A stretch of DNA of 64,000 bases, taken from assembly GCA_965199185.1 (NCBI GenBank), contig CBDAQW010000012.1, positions 1-64,000 on the forward strand, in the 5' to 3' direction. The translations under genes and the position numbers were made by a program. The notes below the pieces were generated by a model that was given only the letters and a program-made list of their open reading frames with translations, searched no databases and had not been told where the DNA came from. Of this stretch, positions 1 through 9,262 are shown in pieces. How positions within the stretch are numbered: the first letter of the stretch is position 1; each line of letters opens with the position of its first letter. The DNA is from Endozoicomonas sp965199185. Lineage in GTDB: Bacteria > Pseudomonadota > Gammaproteobacteria > Pseudomonadales > Endozoicomonadaceae.

Positions 1-559
1 CTGGCGAATACGCTGTCATCATGGCCGCCGCTTCGGTTGGCGGGTAGTCGAACTTTAACTGAAGCGTGCCACCGCCAACCATTGTAAAATGGTCGTGTGG
101 ATTGACGACCAGCCAATTGTCGTAGTCAAACCCGTCAGGGTTTTCTTCCGATTTGGGCACAATGCTGCTATCCAGCCCCGGCTCACCTTCTGTAGCGCCA
201 CCCGTATTCATATAAACTGCATACTTGTAGATTTCTTGCTTGATTTCTTCGCTGGCCACGGTAATCGTGATGCCCGGAAACGCTTTCATAAAAACCCGCA
301 TACCGGTGAAATGGTCTGCATGACCATGACTGATAATCAGATGCGTAACCGGAAGATTTTTTGTTTTAATGTAGTTAACTAATTCTTCTGCTTCTGTCGT
401 TAGCCGCAAAGAATCCAACACGGTAATAGTCTTGCCGTTGGAGAAAATATAGGAATTAACAGAAGCATATTTTCCATACCAAACATCGACGGTAATGCCA
501 GTTTCAGGTGTAGCGGTATCGCTGTCGAATAATGTAGAAGACAGTTGTAAGGATTCCAT
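1..559 (-). CDS. Metallo-beta-lactamase-fold hydrolase (C-terminus beyond window)
   Basis: This partial gene enters on the minus strand with an ATG at 559 and is still open at base 1, giving about 186 residues. The metal-binding motif H-G-H-A-D-H-F-T-G lies near residue 80 (preceded by THLIIS), the HxHxDH signature of the metallo-beta-lactamase superfamily that binds one or two zinc ions. A mid-region insert (GGATEGEPGLDSS) is seen in alkylsulfatase/quinolone-type MBL relatives, but I cannot fix the substrate. There is no signal peptide, so the product is probably cytoplasmic. It lies 82 bases downstream of dctM on the same strand and may be co-transcribed, which would make its substrate the compound imported by the TRAP system (inference). 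Confidence 0.8.
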   Translation of the reverse strand, partial: MESLQLSSTLFDSDTATPETGITVDVWYGKYASVNSYIFSNGKTITVLDSLRLTTEAEELVNYIKTKNLPVTHLIISHGHADHFTGMRVFMKAFPGITITVASEEIKQEIYKYAVYMNTGGATEGEPGLDSSIVPKSEENPDGFDYDNWLVVNPHDHFTMVGGGTLQLKFDYPPTEAAAMMTAYSP

Positions 560-641
560 TTGTTTTTTTCTCTTTTTATTCTGGACGAACACTGTCGTAA
601 GTACAGTGTCCGTTATGCTATTGCGTCACAAGGAATGACTA

Positions 642-1964
642 TCAACGTGTGCCCATTAATTTATCCGGCAGCCAGAGTACGATTTCCGGAAATACCATGC
701 ACAGAATTAACACGCAGAGTTTCAGAAGAATAAATGGGGTGATGGAACGATAAATATCCATCATGGTAATCCCCGGAGGCGCAATGCCCTTCAAATAAAA
801 CAACGCAAAACCGTAAGGCGGCGTTTGCACTGCAATCCCGATGTTCAGAATCATCAAAATGCCGAACCAGATGGGGTCATAACCCAAAGAAACCACAATC
901 GGTACAAACAATGGTGCGCACATCAGGACGATAATCAGCTCATCAATAATGAAGCCAAGCAGCAACATAATGATTTGCATCATAATAATGACACCAATGG
1001 GCGGCAGCCCAAGGTCACTGGTCAGGTCAGCCACCATGGTTTGTACGCCACTGAGCATGTGGAAATTATTAAAAATGGATGCACCAAAAATAATCCACAT
1101 GGCAGCACTGACCAATAGAGCCGTTTCAAAACCGGCGGCTTTAAACATTTTGAAGCGGAAGCGCTTGAACAGAATGGACAGTAAAATTGCTCCCATCACA
1201 CCTAAGGCTCCGGACTCCGTTGGTGTCGCAACGCCGGTCATAATGCTGCCGAGAACGATGAAGATGAGTAACAACGAGAAAAAACCATCGCGGGCGGTGC
1301 GGATTTTTTGGGCGGGTGTCATACGACTTTCGTCGCCAGTTCCCATGGGGGCTTTTTCCGGATTGAGTTTGCAGCTGACGACGACATAGATGACCATCAG
1401 AGTGATGGAAATCAGTGCCGGAACAATAGCCGCAATAAACATTCTACCCACTGAATTTTGCGTGGTGGCAGAATACATAATCATCGGAATACTGGGCGGA
1501 ATCAAAATACCAAGGCTACCACCGGCCATAATAACACCCAGCGCCAGTCGTTTATCGTAACCACGCTCGAGCATTGGTTTAAGAGCAATGGTTCCCGACG
1601 TCATAATGCCGGCACCAATAATGCCCACCATAGCGCCAATCATTGAACAAACCCCAATAACACTGATCGCCAGAGAGCCTCTTACCCGGCCTATTAGTAA
1701 CTGACTGGCGTTAAACATGGCGTCGCCAATACCTGAGCGGGTTAATAGCTGCCCCATATAAATGTAGAGAGGCGTCGCCAGCAAGATAAAGCTGAAAAAG
1801 GTACTGTCAATTGTCGTCGGTACGATATGGAAAATACCTTCACCCCAGGTGAGATAGCCCACACCCATGGCGATACCGCCCAATGCCAGCCCGACTGGAG
1901 CGCCCAGAGCAAAACTGATCAGAATGCAGCCGATCAGTAACAGCGTCAGAACTTCGATACTCAT
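642..1964 (-). CDS. dctM: TRAP transporter large permease (DctM type)
   Basis: The 440-residue protein is almost entirely hydrophobic with about a dozen membrane segments and begins MSIEVLTLLLIGCILISFALG, the usual DctM opening. It is the sodium-coupled translocating subunit of a tripartite ATP-independent periplasmic transporter. The conserved loop GGSLGILIPPSIPMIMYS near residues 150-165 is a DctM hallmark. Its start overlaps the dctQ stop by 4 bases (ATGA), so the two are translationally coupled. The substrate cannot be read from this subunit; TRAP systems carry C4-dicarboxylates, keto acids, sialic acid, ectoine or sulfonates. Confidence 0.95.
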   Translation of the reverse strand: MSIEVLTLLLIGCILISFALGAPVGLALGGIAMGVGYLTWGEGIFHIVPTTIDSTFFSFILLATPLYIYMGQLLTRSGIGDAMFNASQLLIGRVRGSLAISVIGVCSMIGAMVGIIGAGIMTSGTIALKPMLERGYDKRLALGVIMAGGSLGILIPPSIPMIMYSATTQNSVGRMFIAAIVPALISITLMVIYVVVSCKLNPEKAPMGTGDESRMTPAQKIRTARDGFFSLLLIFIVLGSIMTGVATPTESGALGVMGAILLSILFKRFRFKMFKAAGFETALLVSAAMWIIFGASIFNNFHMLSGVQTMVADLTSDLGLPPIGVIIMMQIIMLLLGFIIDELIIVLMCAPLFVPIVVSLGYDPIWFGILMILNIGIAVQTPPYGFALFYLKGIAPPGITMMDIYRSITPFILLKLCVLILCMVFPEIVLWLPDKLMGTR

Positions 1965-2536
1965 GAGTTTTCCTTATCTACTGAATCATTGTTTGACTGA
2001 GTTGGTTCTTTACCTGAGATATGGAGTTTGTTTCCGGTCACCAGAAAATACAGGCTTTGCAACATATCGCTGGTCAACTGGAGAATAAACAGGCTACAGG
2101 CGGTCATCATCATGACCCAGAAATGAGCCATAGTGGGTGCCCATTCAGACTGGCGGCGGTAGTTAAATTCAATCGCCTCCTCGAGTTTTCCGAAACTCAT
2201 CATGACGATGATGCCCAGGAAAAAAATTGCTAGTGAAAAGGAGAATAAATTAAACAGTGCCCGAACCCTGAGTGGCACTGAAAGGTACACCACATCAACG
2301 ACGATGTGCGTTTTGTTCTGCTGTGCCAGAGCACCGGCAAGGGCTGCTATATAACCAAACAAAAACAGAGAAACATCATAAGCCCAGATCGTAGGGCTGT
2401 TGAGTGCATATCGGGAAAACACTTCAAAGGATACCGTCAGCGCCAAAAGCGGCATCAGAAAAGAAGATGAAAGACCAATGACGTATACAATTCGATTGAT
2501 ACCACGGCAGTAGTTGGCAATCAGGGTTATGAACAT
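1961..2536 (-). CDS. dctQ: TRAP transporter small permease (DctQ type)
   Basis: At 191 residues with four predicted membrane helices, this is the small DctQ subunit that pairs with DctM. The helices lie at about residues 20-40, 55-75, 90-115 and 135-155. It sits between dctP and dctM in the canonical P-Q-M order and overlaps dctM by 4 bases. The C-terminal tail is short, hydrophilic and acidic (KEPTQSNNDSVDKENS). Confidence 0.93.
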   Translation of the reverse strand: MFITLIANYCRGINRIVYVIGLSSSFLMPLLALTVSFEVFSRYALNSPTIWAYDVSLFLFGYIAALAGALAQQNKTHIVVDVVYLSVPLRVRALFNLFSFSLAIFFLGIIVMMSFGKLEEAIEFNYRRQSEWAPTMAHFWVMMMTACSLFILQLTSDMLQSLYFLVTGNKLHISGKEPTQSNNDSVDKENS

Positions 2537-2652
2537 AACTGTCTGTCCGTTGAGTCAGTCAACAACCTGAAGGAAGGAGCGACGATTGCTGAAGTGTTGC
2601 TGTCAGTCAGACTCCGGAGCCGGAGCCTGACACTACTGAGAATGAAGAAGGT

Positions 2653-3678
2653 TTACTGCTGCAGGATTTTGACCAGCTCACTGCTGTACTTGTCGGCACT
2701 GGCGTAGTCAGTCCAGAGACTTTGTGCTGCTGCTGCCCACTTATCCTTGTCTGCTTGGCTTGGCTCCGGGCTCCACTTCATGCCCTTGGCTTCCATATCC
2801 GCAACCGCTTCAGACTCCCACAAACGAGACTTTGTCATCTGTTCACGGGCATGGGTAGCACTGGCAGCACGAACAATGGCTTGCAGATCCGGAGTCAGTT
2901 TATTCCATGCCTGCTTATTAACAATGATTGGGAAAGTTTGAGCGCCAGCAACCGGGAGACGGTACATGTATTTTGCAACTTCGGCATGGTTACCATCACG
3001 GTGATCAATCAGGTTACTGCCGATAGAACCATCGATAACACCAGTTGCAAGACTGGTATAAATTTCACTCCAGGAAAGAGATGCAGGTGAAGCGCCAAGG
3101 TTACGCAGGAACTTACCGTAAGCACCCGGTGCCCGAATCTTCATGCCTTTAAAGTCTTCAACAGAATTAATGGGCTTTTTGGTGAGAATGTAAACAGGAA
3201 GTTGAATATAAGGTTCCAGCCATACCAGACCTTGTTTACCGTAGGCTTCTTCCAGTATTTGGCCCCAGCCCTTCTCATGGAAGAGAGCACTCAACTCACC
3301 CACATCGGCGGTGGTTCCTGGCAGACCAACTTCAACAACACCGGGAGGGAATTCACCAGCGTGCATCGCTTGGAAAGGAGCGCCAATAGTCATCAGTCCG
3401 GATTTTACCGCACCCAGAATGCCGGATGTTCCAATGCCTTCGCCAGCGTAGGTCATCTTGATGGAGATGCGACCGTTAGACATCTGTTCAATATTTTTGG
3501 CAAAGTCTTCGTACAGACCCGCATGCCCTGTACCTCTTGGGTACAAGTTAGAAAAGCGCCAGTTATGTTCTGCTGCGAAACTATTGGATGCCACTGGTAG
3601 AGACGCTGCCACAGCCAGTGCACAGTACGTAATGCTTTTTTTCAGGGATTTTGTAAATTTCTGAGAAAATAAATTCAT
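2653..3678 (-). CDS. dctP: TRAP transporter substrate-binding protein (DctP type)
   Basis: The 341-residue protein has a Sec signal peptide ending near residue 35 (VASNSFA-AEHNW). The mature part follows the DctP plan, including the GMKIRAPGAYGKFLRNLGASP stretch with the arginine that normally clamps a carboxylate ligand, and SWSEIYTSLATGVIDGS. It is the periplasmic receptor delivering an organic acid to DctQM. The start at 3678 is backed by the ribosome-binding sequence AAGGAGCT. It is divergent from a LysR-type regulator, and the shared intergenic region holds two dyads, so LysR control with a co-inducer is likely. Confidence 0.94.
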   Translation of the reverse strand: MNLFSQKFTKSLKKSITYCALAVAASLPVASNSFAAEHNWRFSNLYPRGTGHAGLYEDFAKNIEQMSNGRISIKMTYAGEGIGTSGILGAVKSGLMTIGAPFQAMHAGEFPPGVVEVGLPGTTADVGELSALFHEKGWGQILEEAYGKQGLVWLEPYIQLPVYILTKKPINSVEDFKGMKIRAPGAYGKFLRNLGASPASLSWSEIYTSLATGVIDGSIGSNLIDHRDGNHAEVAKYMYRLPVAGAQTFPIIVNKQAWNKLTPDLQAIVRAASATHAREQMTKSRLWESEAVADMEAKGMKWSPEPSQADKDKWAAAAQSLWTDYASADKYSSELVKILQQ

Positions 3679-3810
3679 ACACGAGCTCCTTATTTTTGTT
3701 ATCTATCGTCTGGAATGCTTATTGAGTGTCAGACTGCTCGGTTAACCAATGATCAGAGGTACCTCATTTGAGAGAAGAATACCAACCTGATGGCGGTTGT
3801 CTGACATGAT

Positions 3811-3838
3811 TGCAGCTTATGCTGCAGGTATAAATACC
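3811..3838. promoter_or_regulatory. Paired dyads between dctP and the LysR gene
   Basis: Two adjacent perfect inverted repeats lie in the divergent intergenic region: TGCAGC-TTAT-GCTGCA (3811-3826) immediately followed by GGTAT-AA-ATACC (3827-3838). LysR-type regulators usually bind such dyads between their own gene and a divergent target. The assignment as operator is inference; the symmetry is seen directly. Confidence 0.45.
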
Positions 3839-3917
3839 AATATGTTAAAGTAAAGTTATAAAATTCATTACCTTTGCGGTTTGGCAGTGATGTTAACCGT
3901 TGTTCGGGTTAAAAATA

Positions 3918-4862
3918 ATGACAAGAATTACTAACCCCATAGGGCAGGCAGGTGATTATGAAATCAGGCATCTGCGTATTTTTAAAGCCGTTGTCGAGTG
4001 TGGTGGTTTTTCAGCCGCAGCAACGGAACTTAATATCAGCCGGTCAACCATCAGTGTTCATATTTCCAATCTTGAATCTCGCCTGAATCTCATTTTATGC
4101 CGGCGGGGCAGAGCTGGCTTTTCGCTCACTGAAGAAGGCACTGTCGTGTATGAGGCAGCCATTAAACTGTTGGGTGAACTTGAAGATTTTCGCAGCACAA
4201 TCACACATCTGGACGCGACGATGTCTGGCGCTCTCAAGCTGGTATTCAGTGACAGTATTGGCCTCGACCCCCGAGGTTGTATCCCAAGAACCATAGAGAA
4301 GTTTTCTGCCAGCGCCAGTGCCGTTCATTTATCCATTGATGTTGCATCTATGACAGAAATTGAACGCATGGTCATGAACAAAGAAATGGATATTGGTTTT
4401 ATTCCATACACTCGCCCGCTGGATGGTTTGAAATATCACTATTTATTAGATGACGTCTGTTATCTTTATTGCGGCAGAGGGCATCCACTGTTTGTGCTTG
4501 AAGACAGTGAAATCGATGATGACTTGGTAAACAGTTATCCGGTGGTTCACGCTGGTTTGAAAGCCCATGAAATGATTAATAAACACATTGCCAAAATGAA
4601 TTCCAAGGCAACAGCCTATAACTATGAATCTCGACTGGCGCTCATACGGTCATCAAGGTACATCGGGTTTTTGCCAGAATTCTATGCTCAACCCTGGGTA
4701 GAAAAGGGTGTGTTAAAGCCGATCTGTCAAAACCGGTATTACAACCTGAAGATTATGGCGATCACGAAAAAAACGGTCACCATTAACAAAGTGAAAGATC
4801 GCTTTTTGCAAATTCTCAAGGAAGTGAGTTTGGAGTTAAGGGCAGCTGAAACAGTCAGTTAA
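3918..4862 (+). CDS. LysR-family transcriptional regulator
   Basis: The N-terminal 70 residues form the LysR winged helix-turn-helix (RHLRIFKAVVECGGFSAAAT then LNISRSTISVHISNLESRLN), followed by a periplasmic-binding-like co-inducer domain. The likely start is the ATG at 3918; a TTG at 3900 in the same frame would add six residues and has no better ribosome-binding site. It is divergent from the TRAP operon and probably senses the transported compound or a metabolite. A GGTATTGCT/AGCAATACC hairpin follows the stop. Confidence 0.9.
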   Translation: MTRITNPIGQAGDYEIRHLRIFKAVVECGGFSAAATELNISRSTISVHISNLESRLNLILCRRGRAGFSLTEEGTVVYEAAIKLLGELEDFRSTITHLDATMSGALKLVFSDSIGLDPRGCIPRTIEKFSASASAVHLSIDVASMTEIERMVMNKEMDIGFIPYTRPLDGLKYHYLLDDVCYLYCGRGHPLFVLEDSEIDDDLVNSYPVVHAGLKAHEMINKHIAKMNSKATAYNYESRLALIRSSRYIGFLPEFYAQPWVEKGVLKPICQNRYYNLKIMAITKKTVTINKVKDRFLQILKEVSLELRAAETVS

Positions 4863-4894
4863 TGTTTAAGTTAACTGACTGCTTATGAAAGAAA

Positions 4895-4920
4895 GGTATT
4901 GCTATGGGGGGAGCAATACC
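4895..4920. terminator. Hairpin between converging genes
   Basis: A 9-bp perfect stem GGTATTGCT (4895-4903) / AGCAATACC (4912-4920) with an 8-base loop lies between the LysR gene and the converging membrane-protein gene, flanked by A- and T-rich sequence. A bidirectional terminator is the simplest reading. Confidence 0.55.
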
Positions 4921-4927
4921 TCATTTG

Positions 4928-5323
4928 TTATTGAGACTTACCGTCTTTCGCATAAAGAGCAACCAGCACAGCAACGTAACCACCAATAGCGCCAGTTTGT
5001 AGCCAGTAAGCGATGGTTGACTGACCATCCTCCAGAACCAGAGCCAGTGCATCAGACAGGTTCACGGCGCTCAAACCCAGTGCGGTTAATGCCAGTACGA
5101 TGATAGCGAGCAGTGCAGCATCTCGATGCTTGGACGCAAGGTAAAACAGAGCCACATAAGAGCAGACAGCGAATGAAATAATTTTGTCCTGATAGGCATA
5201 AAACGGTGTGTCGTAATAAATAAACAACACTGGAAGTTTAATGCCGAAAAAGTGCGCAATAGCCATACAAACAAAGTAGGCGGCGCCACTCAGGAATGCA
5301 ATTCTAGTGATTGAAGAGTTCAT
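4928..5323 (-). CDS. Small integral membrane protein, function unknown
   Basis: Starting from the ATG at 5323, which has an AAGGAAAG ribosome-binding site 5 bases upstream, the product is 131 residues with four predicted membrane helices (residues about 8-28, 45-62, 68-88, 105-125). I do not recognise a family. An in-frame start further upstream at 5401 would add a non-hydrophobic leader without a binding site and looks wrong. It is convergent with the LysR gene. Confidence 0.7.
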   Translation of the reverse strand: MNSSITRIAFLSGAAYFVCMAIAHFFGIKLPVLFIYYDTPFYAYQDKIISFAVCSYVALFYLASKHRDAALLAIIVLALTALGLSAVNLSDALALVLEDGQSTIAYWLQTGAIGGYVAVLVALYAKDGKSQ

Positions 5324-5763
5324 GTCTTTCCTTCTGTCAAATGACGTTTGTTGGTTACCATAGGCACAAAAATCTGTACCCCTAATAATAGTACCAAGCA
5401 AGATTTCTGTGTATTTTTGCTGAATACAACTTGTTGGAATTTATTATGTCAGAATTGAATAAAGAGCTTGAGGGGCTAACATGCCATATTAAGGTTTAGA
5501 TGCGACACATAGTGTAAAGGTGTTGTGTAAAAACGTGGTGCAAAAAGCTTGCACCACAACCAGCAGAATACAATTATTGTTGTATTAAGTTTCCGGCCAT
5601 TTGGAACCGAGTATTTCTGTTTTATTGGGCTGATGCTATGTTAAGGCGCAACAACGGGAGCATAGCAACAAGCTATGTGACCAGAGTTGTAAACGTGTAG
5701 GGCGATGCTTTAAAAGAGAGGAAAGTATAACAACACGCTTCCTCTCTTTTTATTGTGAAGCTA
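5324..5763. other. Gene-free region with four hairpins
   Basis: No convincing gene is seen in this 440-base stretch. It holds a 9-bp hairpin GTGGTGCAA/TTGCACCAC (5535-5557), a 7-bp hairpin AATACAA/TTGTATT (5567-5586), a CATAGC/GCTATG hairpin (5661-5677) and a strong terminator (5712-5750). The first part should contain the promoter of the 4928-5323 gene. The hairpin density would suit a structured RNA or a decayed repeat, but nothing proves either. Confidence 0.4.
5712..5750. terminator. Strong bidirectional terminator after the porin gene
   Basis: A perfect 12-bp stem AAAAGAGAGGAA (5712-5723) / TTCCTCTCTTTT (5739-5750) is flanked by T runs when read on either strand. It lies 14 bases past the porin stop codon and would end that transcript. 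Confidence 0.8.
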
Positions 5764-7062
5764 TCAGAACGGCATGATAGCCAAAGCCTGGAAGTAGGTG
5801 TTGGTATTATCATTACCCTGTGGGCCGTTATCTTTCTCAGGAGAGAAAAAGCCTAGCAGCGGGCTGATAATCAGGTGATCGTTCACAACCCATTCCGCAA
5901 AGAGGTTGAGTTCTTTGGCATCGGTGCGATCAGAGCGGTTCGTAGTGTCATTAAAATCAAAATAAAGCGCACCTACCGTGATCAACTCACTGGGGTTTGC
6001 TTTTACGCCCAGATGATGGACATCCACTCCGGTATTACCGGGGCCTGCTGCACCGTAGTTAGCCCAGACTTCACCTTGAAACCAGGTTCCATAACCCCGG
6101 TTAAATCCGGTAAATAGTTGGTCATAATTATCATCAAAACTGCTGTATCGATAATTTACAGAAGGTGACCACGGCGCATTGGCAAATGTCCAGCCAGCTT
6201 CGGCATACCAGGCGCTGCCATTAGGGGTGTTATTGCCATTGGTCTGATTAACAATTTCACCGGACAGAAACAGATTCTCAACACCAGCATTACCTTGATA
6301 GCGAATACTGTAGGTTTTCTGTCCATCACGCTGTAAATTGTCGAAGGCACCACCGGCGATACCCGTAGGCTTGGTGTCCAGACCTTTCAAATAAAAGGCA
6401 CCAAACGTTCCGATATCAGACACATATTCGAGATTCAGACCTGCCATTTCCGGACGGCCCTGAGCTTTGTTATCGGATTCGAGCCAGAACAGGTCTGAAC
6501 GCAAACCTTCTTCACCACCGAGTTTAATCAGTAATGACTGATCAAATGCTTTACGGGCTGCAAGCCAGTAGGCACCGCCACGATTGAGGTCGCTATCAAT
6601 GGCTTCTCCAAAGTTCAAGGCGTCACCGTTAAGAATAAAACCGTCACCGATGGTGATATTCTGACGACCCACAGAGATTTCAACATTGTCGGTGCGATAG
6701 CCAAGATAAAGGTCTTCGATTCGAGTTTGGCGCTCTTCTCCGGCTGTGGTTCCGGAAGCTTCACCATCCCCCCACGAGCCGGCACTCACCGCATTGATAG
6801 CCCCAAACACAGAGTGTTTGTTGTTCAACTGCTGGCTACCGGAAAAGCCATACTTGGCGTAGGCTTCAGTCCATACTGGTGAGCTTGCAGAATTACCGTA
6901 GGTTTCTTGACTGTTAAAATAACCGGCTACTAATTCAAGGTCAGCATTGAGTTCACGACCATTTTCATTGATTAAATTAGCAGCAGCAGCCGGGTTAGCT
7001 GATAAAGCGATCGCCGTTACTAGCGATGTCATCGGCAGTATGCTTTTAAGCTTGTAATTCAC
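5764..7062 (-). CDS. Outer-membrane beta-barrel porin (alginate-export/porin type)
   Basis: The 432-residue protein has a Sec signal peptide cleaved near residue 28 (ANPAAA-ANLINENG) and alternating hydrophobic/polar strands through its length. It ends in phenylalanine (ALAIMPF), the C-terminal BAM recognition signal. Motifs such as EDLYLGYRTDNVEISVGRQN and GDALNFGEAID match the alginate-export-like porin family, many members of which have nothing to do with alginate. It lies downstream of the phenylacetate cluster on the same strand, 205 bases from the hydratase/dehydrogenase gene, so it could serve uptake of aromatic acids or amines (inference). Confidence 0.82.
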   Translation of the reverse strand: MNYKLKSILPMTSLVTAIALSANPAAAANLINENGRELNADLELVAGYFNSQETYGNSASSPVWTEAYAKYGFSGSQQLNNKHSVFGAINAVSAGSWGDGEASGTTAGEERQTRIEDLYLGYRTDNVEISVGRQNITIGDGFILNGDALNFGEAIDSDLNRGGAYWLAARKAFDQSLLIKLGGEEGLRSDLFWLESDNKAQGRPEMAGLNLEYVSDIGTFGAFYLKGLDTKPTGIAGGAFDNLQRDGQKTYSIRYQGNAGVENLFLSGEIVNQTNGNNTPNGSAWYAEAGWTFANAPWSPSVNYRYSSFDDNYDQLFTGFNRGYGTWFQGEVWANYGAAGPGNTGVDVHHLGVKANPSELITVGALYFDFNDTTNRSDRTDAKELNLFAEWVVNDHLIISPLLGFFSPEKDNGPQGNDNTNTYFQALAIMPF

Positions 7063-7267
7063 TGTCGTTTTTCCTGTACGTTGTTATTTTTATTGTTCAA
7101 AAGCATCATTAAAGAATGCTTGGGAAACAGTCAATTTCATCCTGCAGTTATCAACAACTAAGGATGTTCACACATAAGTACTATAACGGACTCTATATTG
7201 AAAGAGTGGATGTTGATGTAATTACATAAAAACCTCCTGTTGTATTATCATTGAAAACAAATGTGAA

Positions 7268-9229
7268 TCAGATTTGCTTGCTGTAAAACATCGGCCCGCC
7301 TCTGAAGCGAGGGAATCCATAGCCATTCAACCAAATGGTATCGAGATCACTGGCTTTACTGGCAATGCCTTCTTCCAGAATTTGATTGCCTTCATCAATC
7401 AACGCCTGAACCAGCCGCTGTTGAATTTCTGCTTCCCCGATCTCTCTGGATGAAATCCCCAGTTTATCCGCTTCGTGTCGTATGATTTTTACGGCTTCGT
7501 CGTCGTGGAATTTCTTTCCATTGTCATCATAGCGATAAAAACCTGCACCGGTTTTACGACCAAGACGACCATGTTCAACCATGGCATTGGCGGGCTTGAA
7601 GTAAGATGGGTCATCAGGCAAATCGGTTCTTTCCTGTCTGGCTTTATAGGCAATATCGATACCAGACATATCATTCACAGCAAAGGGCCCCATCGCCATG
7701 CCCCATTTAGTCATAGCATTATCAACCTGTTCCGGCGTAGCGCCTTCAAGCAACAGCCTGTTCGCTTCCCGGCCATAGCTGGCATACATGCGGTTACCGG
7801 CAAAACCGTAACAAATGCCCACCAGTACACTGATCTTTTTGATCTGTTTGCCAAGGTTCATCACCGTCACTAGCGTTTGATGGCTGGTATCCGACGTTTT
7901 AACTACTTCCAGAAGTTTCATGATGTTGGCCGGGCTGAAAAAGTGCATACCGACAATTTGCTCTTTACGGCCAGTCACGGCCGCGATCTGTTCAATATCA
8001 AGATAAGAGGTATTGGTCGCCAGAATCGCGCTGGGCTTGCAGACGTTGTCCAGCTCGGTAAAAATCGATTTTTTCACTTCCATGTTTTCAAAAGCAGCTT
8101 CTACAACCAAGTCGATATCAGCAAGGTCCTGATAGCTGCAGGTGCCTCGTATGTTCTCGAATCGGGTAGCTGCCTGAGCTTCGGATAGACGTCCTTTGGC
8201 GACCAGTTTCTGATAATTTTTCTGAATCGCAGACAAACCTTTTTGCAGGTTCGCTTCTGCAAGCTCCAGCAGAGTGACTTTTATTCCGGCATCAGCAAAA
8301 CAAATTGCTATCCCCTGTCCCATTGTGCCGGCACCAATAACAGCTACAGAATTGATGGAAGAAGGTTTAATGTCTGAGCTGATGCCTTCCAGTTTGGAGG
8401 CTTTCTTTTCCGCAAAAAAAGCGTGACGCATAGCGCTGGACTGGCTGGAATCACGACAGGCAACAAACATTTCCCGCTCTTTTTTTAGTCCTTCGGAAAA
8501 ACTGAGTTTCGTTGCATTTTCAATAGAATCAACAACTCGCTGAGGCGCATTTTGCCCTTTTGCTCTTTTAGACAACGTTTGTCGCCAGCTATCAAAGTTA
8601 ACATCGCCAACGTCCGCTGTACGAGATGTAATATCTGGAAGTGGTTGACCGTCGGCAAGCTTTTCAAGGGCAAAGTTGATAGCCGCTTCGGATAGGTCTT
8701 CAGAGTCAACAATCAGATCAATCACACTCTGTTCAGCCACACTTTCAACGGTTTTATGTTTACCGGAGCTGGCCATTTCCAAAGCCAGGTTAACACCGGC
8801 GATACGCGGCAGAAGCTGAGTGCCTCCGGCACCGGGAATAAGGCCAAGATTCACTTCCGGCAGGCCGACTTTGGTACCGGCTTTGGCGACACGATAATGA
8901 CAGGACAACGCTGTTTCAAAACCACCCCCCAAGACTGTGCCATGCAGCGCTGCAACGATTAATTTATTTGAGTTTTGTAGTTTATTAAGGACATCAGGTA
9001 GATGAGGTTCCAGAGGTGTTTTGCCAAACTCTGAGATGTCCGCACCCGCAATAAAGGTTTTTCCTGCACAAGCCAGAACAATGCCTTCGATAGACGGGTC
9101 ATCAAGGGCTTGTTGCAGGCAATCAACGATACCCTGTCGTACAGAGTGAGACAGGGCATTCACCGGCGGGTTATCAACGGTAATAATCGCGATGTTTTGT
9201 GTTTGATTGAGTGTGACTGGTTGCATCAT
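7268..9229 (-). CDS. Fused enoyl-CoA hydratase / 3-hydroxyacyl-CoA dehydrogenase
   Basis: This 653-residue protein joins an N-terminal crotonase domain (oxyanion-hole region AGKTFIAGADISEF near residue 55-65 and GLPEVNLGLIPGAGGTQLLPR near 120-140 with the catalytic glutamate) to an NAD-dependent dehydrogenase. The dehydrogenase shows the Rossmann motif VAVIGAGTMGQGIA near 295-308, the catalytic HFFSPANIMKLLEVV near 435, and a duplicated C-terminal helical domain. It is the FadB/FadJ/peroxisomal-bifunctional architecture. Because the cluster has no separate paaF (dehydroadipyl-CoA hydratase) or paaH (3-hydroxyadipyl-CoA dehydrogenase), it probably performs both late steps of phenylacetate breakdown. 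It is downstream of paaX on the same strand (33-base gap). Confidence 0.88.
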   Translation of the reverse strand: MMQPVTLNQTQNIAIITVDNPPVNALSHSVRQGIVDCLQQALDDPSIEGIVLACAGKTFIAGADISEFGKTPLEPHLPDVLNKLQNSNKLIVAALHGTVLGGGFETALSCHYRVAKAGTKVGLPEVNLGLIPGAGGTQLLPRIAGVNLALEMASSGKHKTVESVAEQSVIDLIVDSEDLSEAAINFALEKLADGQPLPDITSRTADVGDVNFDSWRQTLSKRAKGQNAPQRVVDSIENATKLSFSEGLKKEREMFVACRDSSQSSAMRHAFFAEKKASKLEGISSDIKPSSINSVAVIGAGTMGQGIAICFADAGIKVTLLELAEANLQKGLSAIQKNYQKLVAKGRLSEAQAATRFENIRGTCSYQDLADIDLVVEAAFENMEVKKSIFTELDNVCKPSAILATNTSYLDIEQIAAVTGRKEQIVGMHFFSPANIMKLLEVVKTSDTSHQTLVTVMNLGKQIKKISVLVGICYGFAGNRMYASYGREANRLLLEGATPEQVDNAMTKWGMAMGPFAVNDMSGIDIAYKARQERTDLPDDPSYFKPANAMVEHGRLGRKTGAGFYRYDDNGKKFHDDEAVKIIRHEADKLGISSREIGEAEIQQRLVQALIDEGNQILEEGIASKASDLDTIWLNGYGFPRFRGGPMFYSKQI

Positions 9230-9262
9230 TATTGTTATCCGTGTTGATCAAAATGTTTTTGG

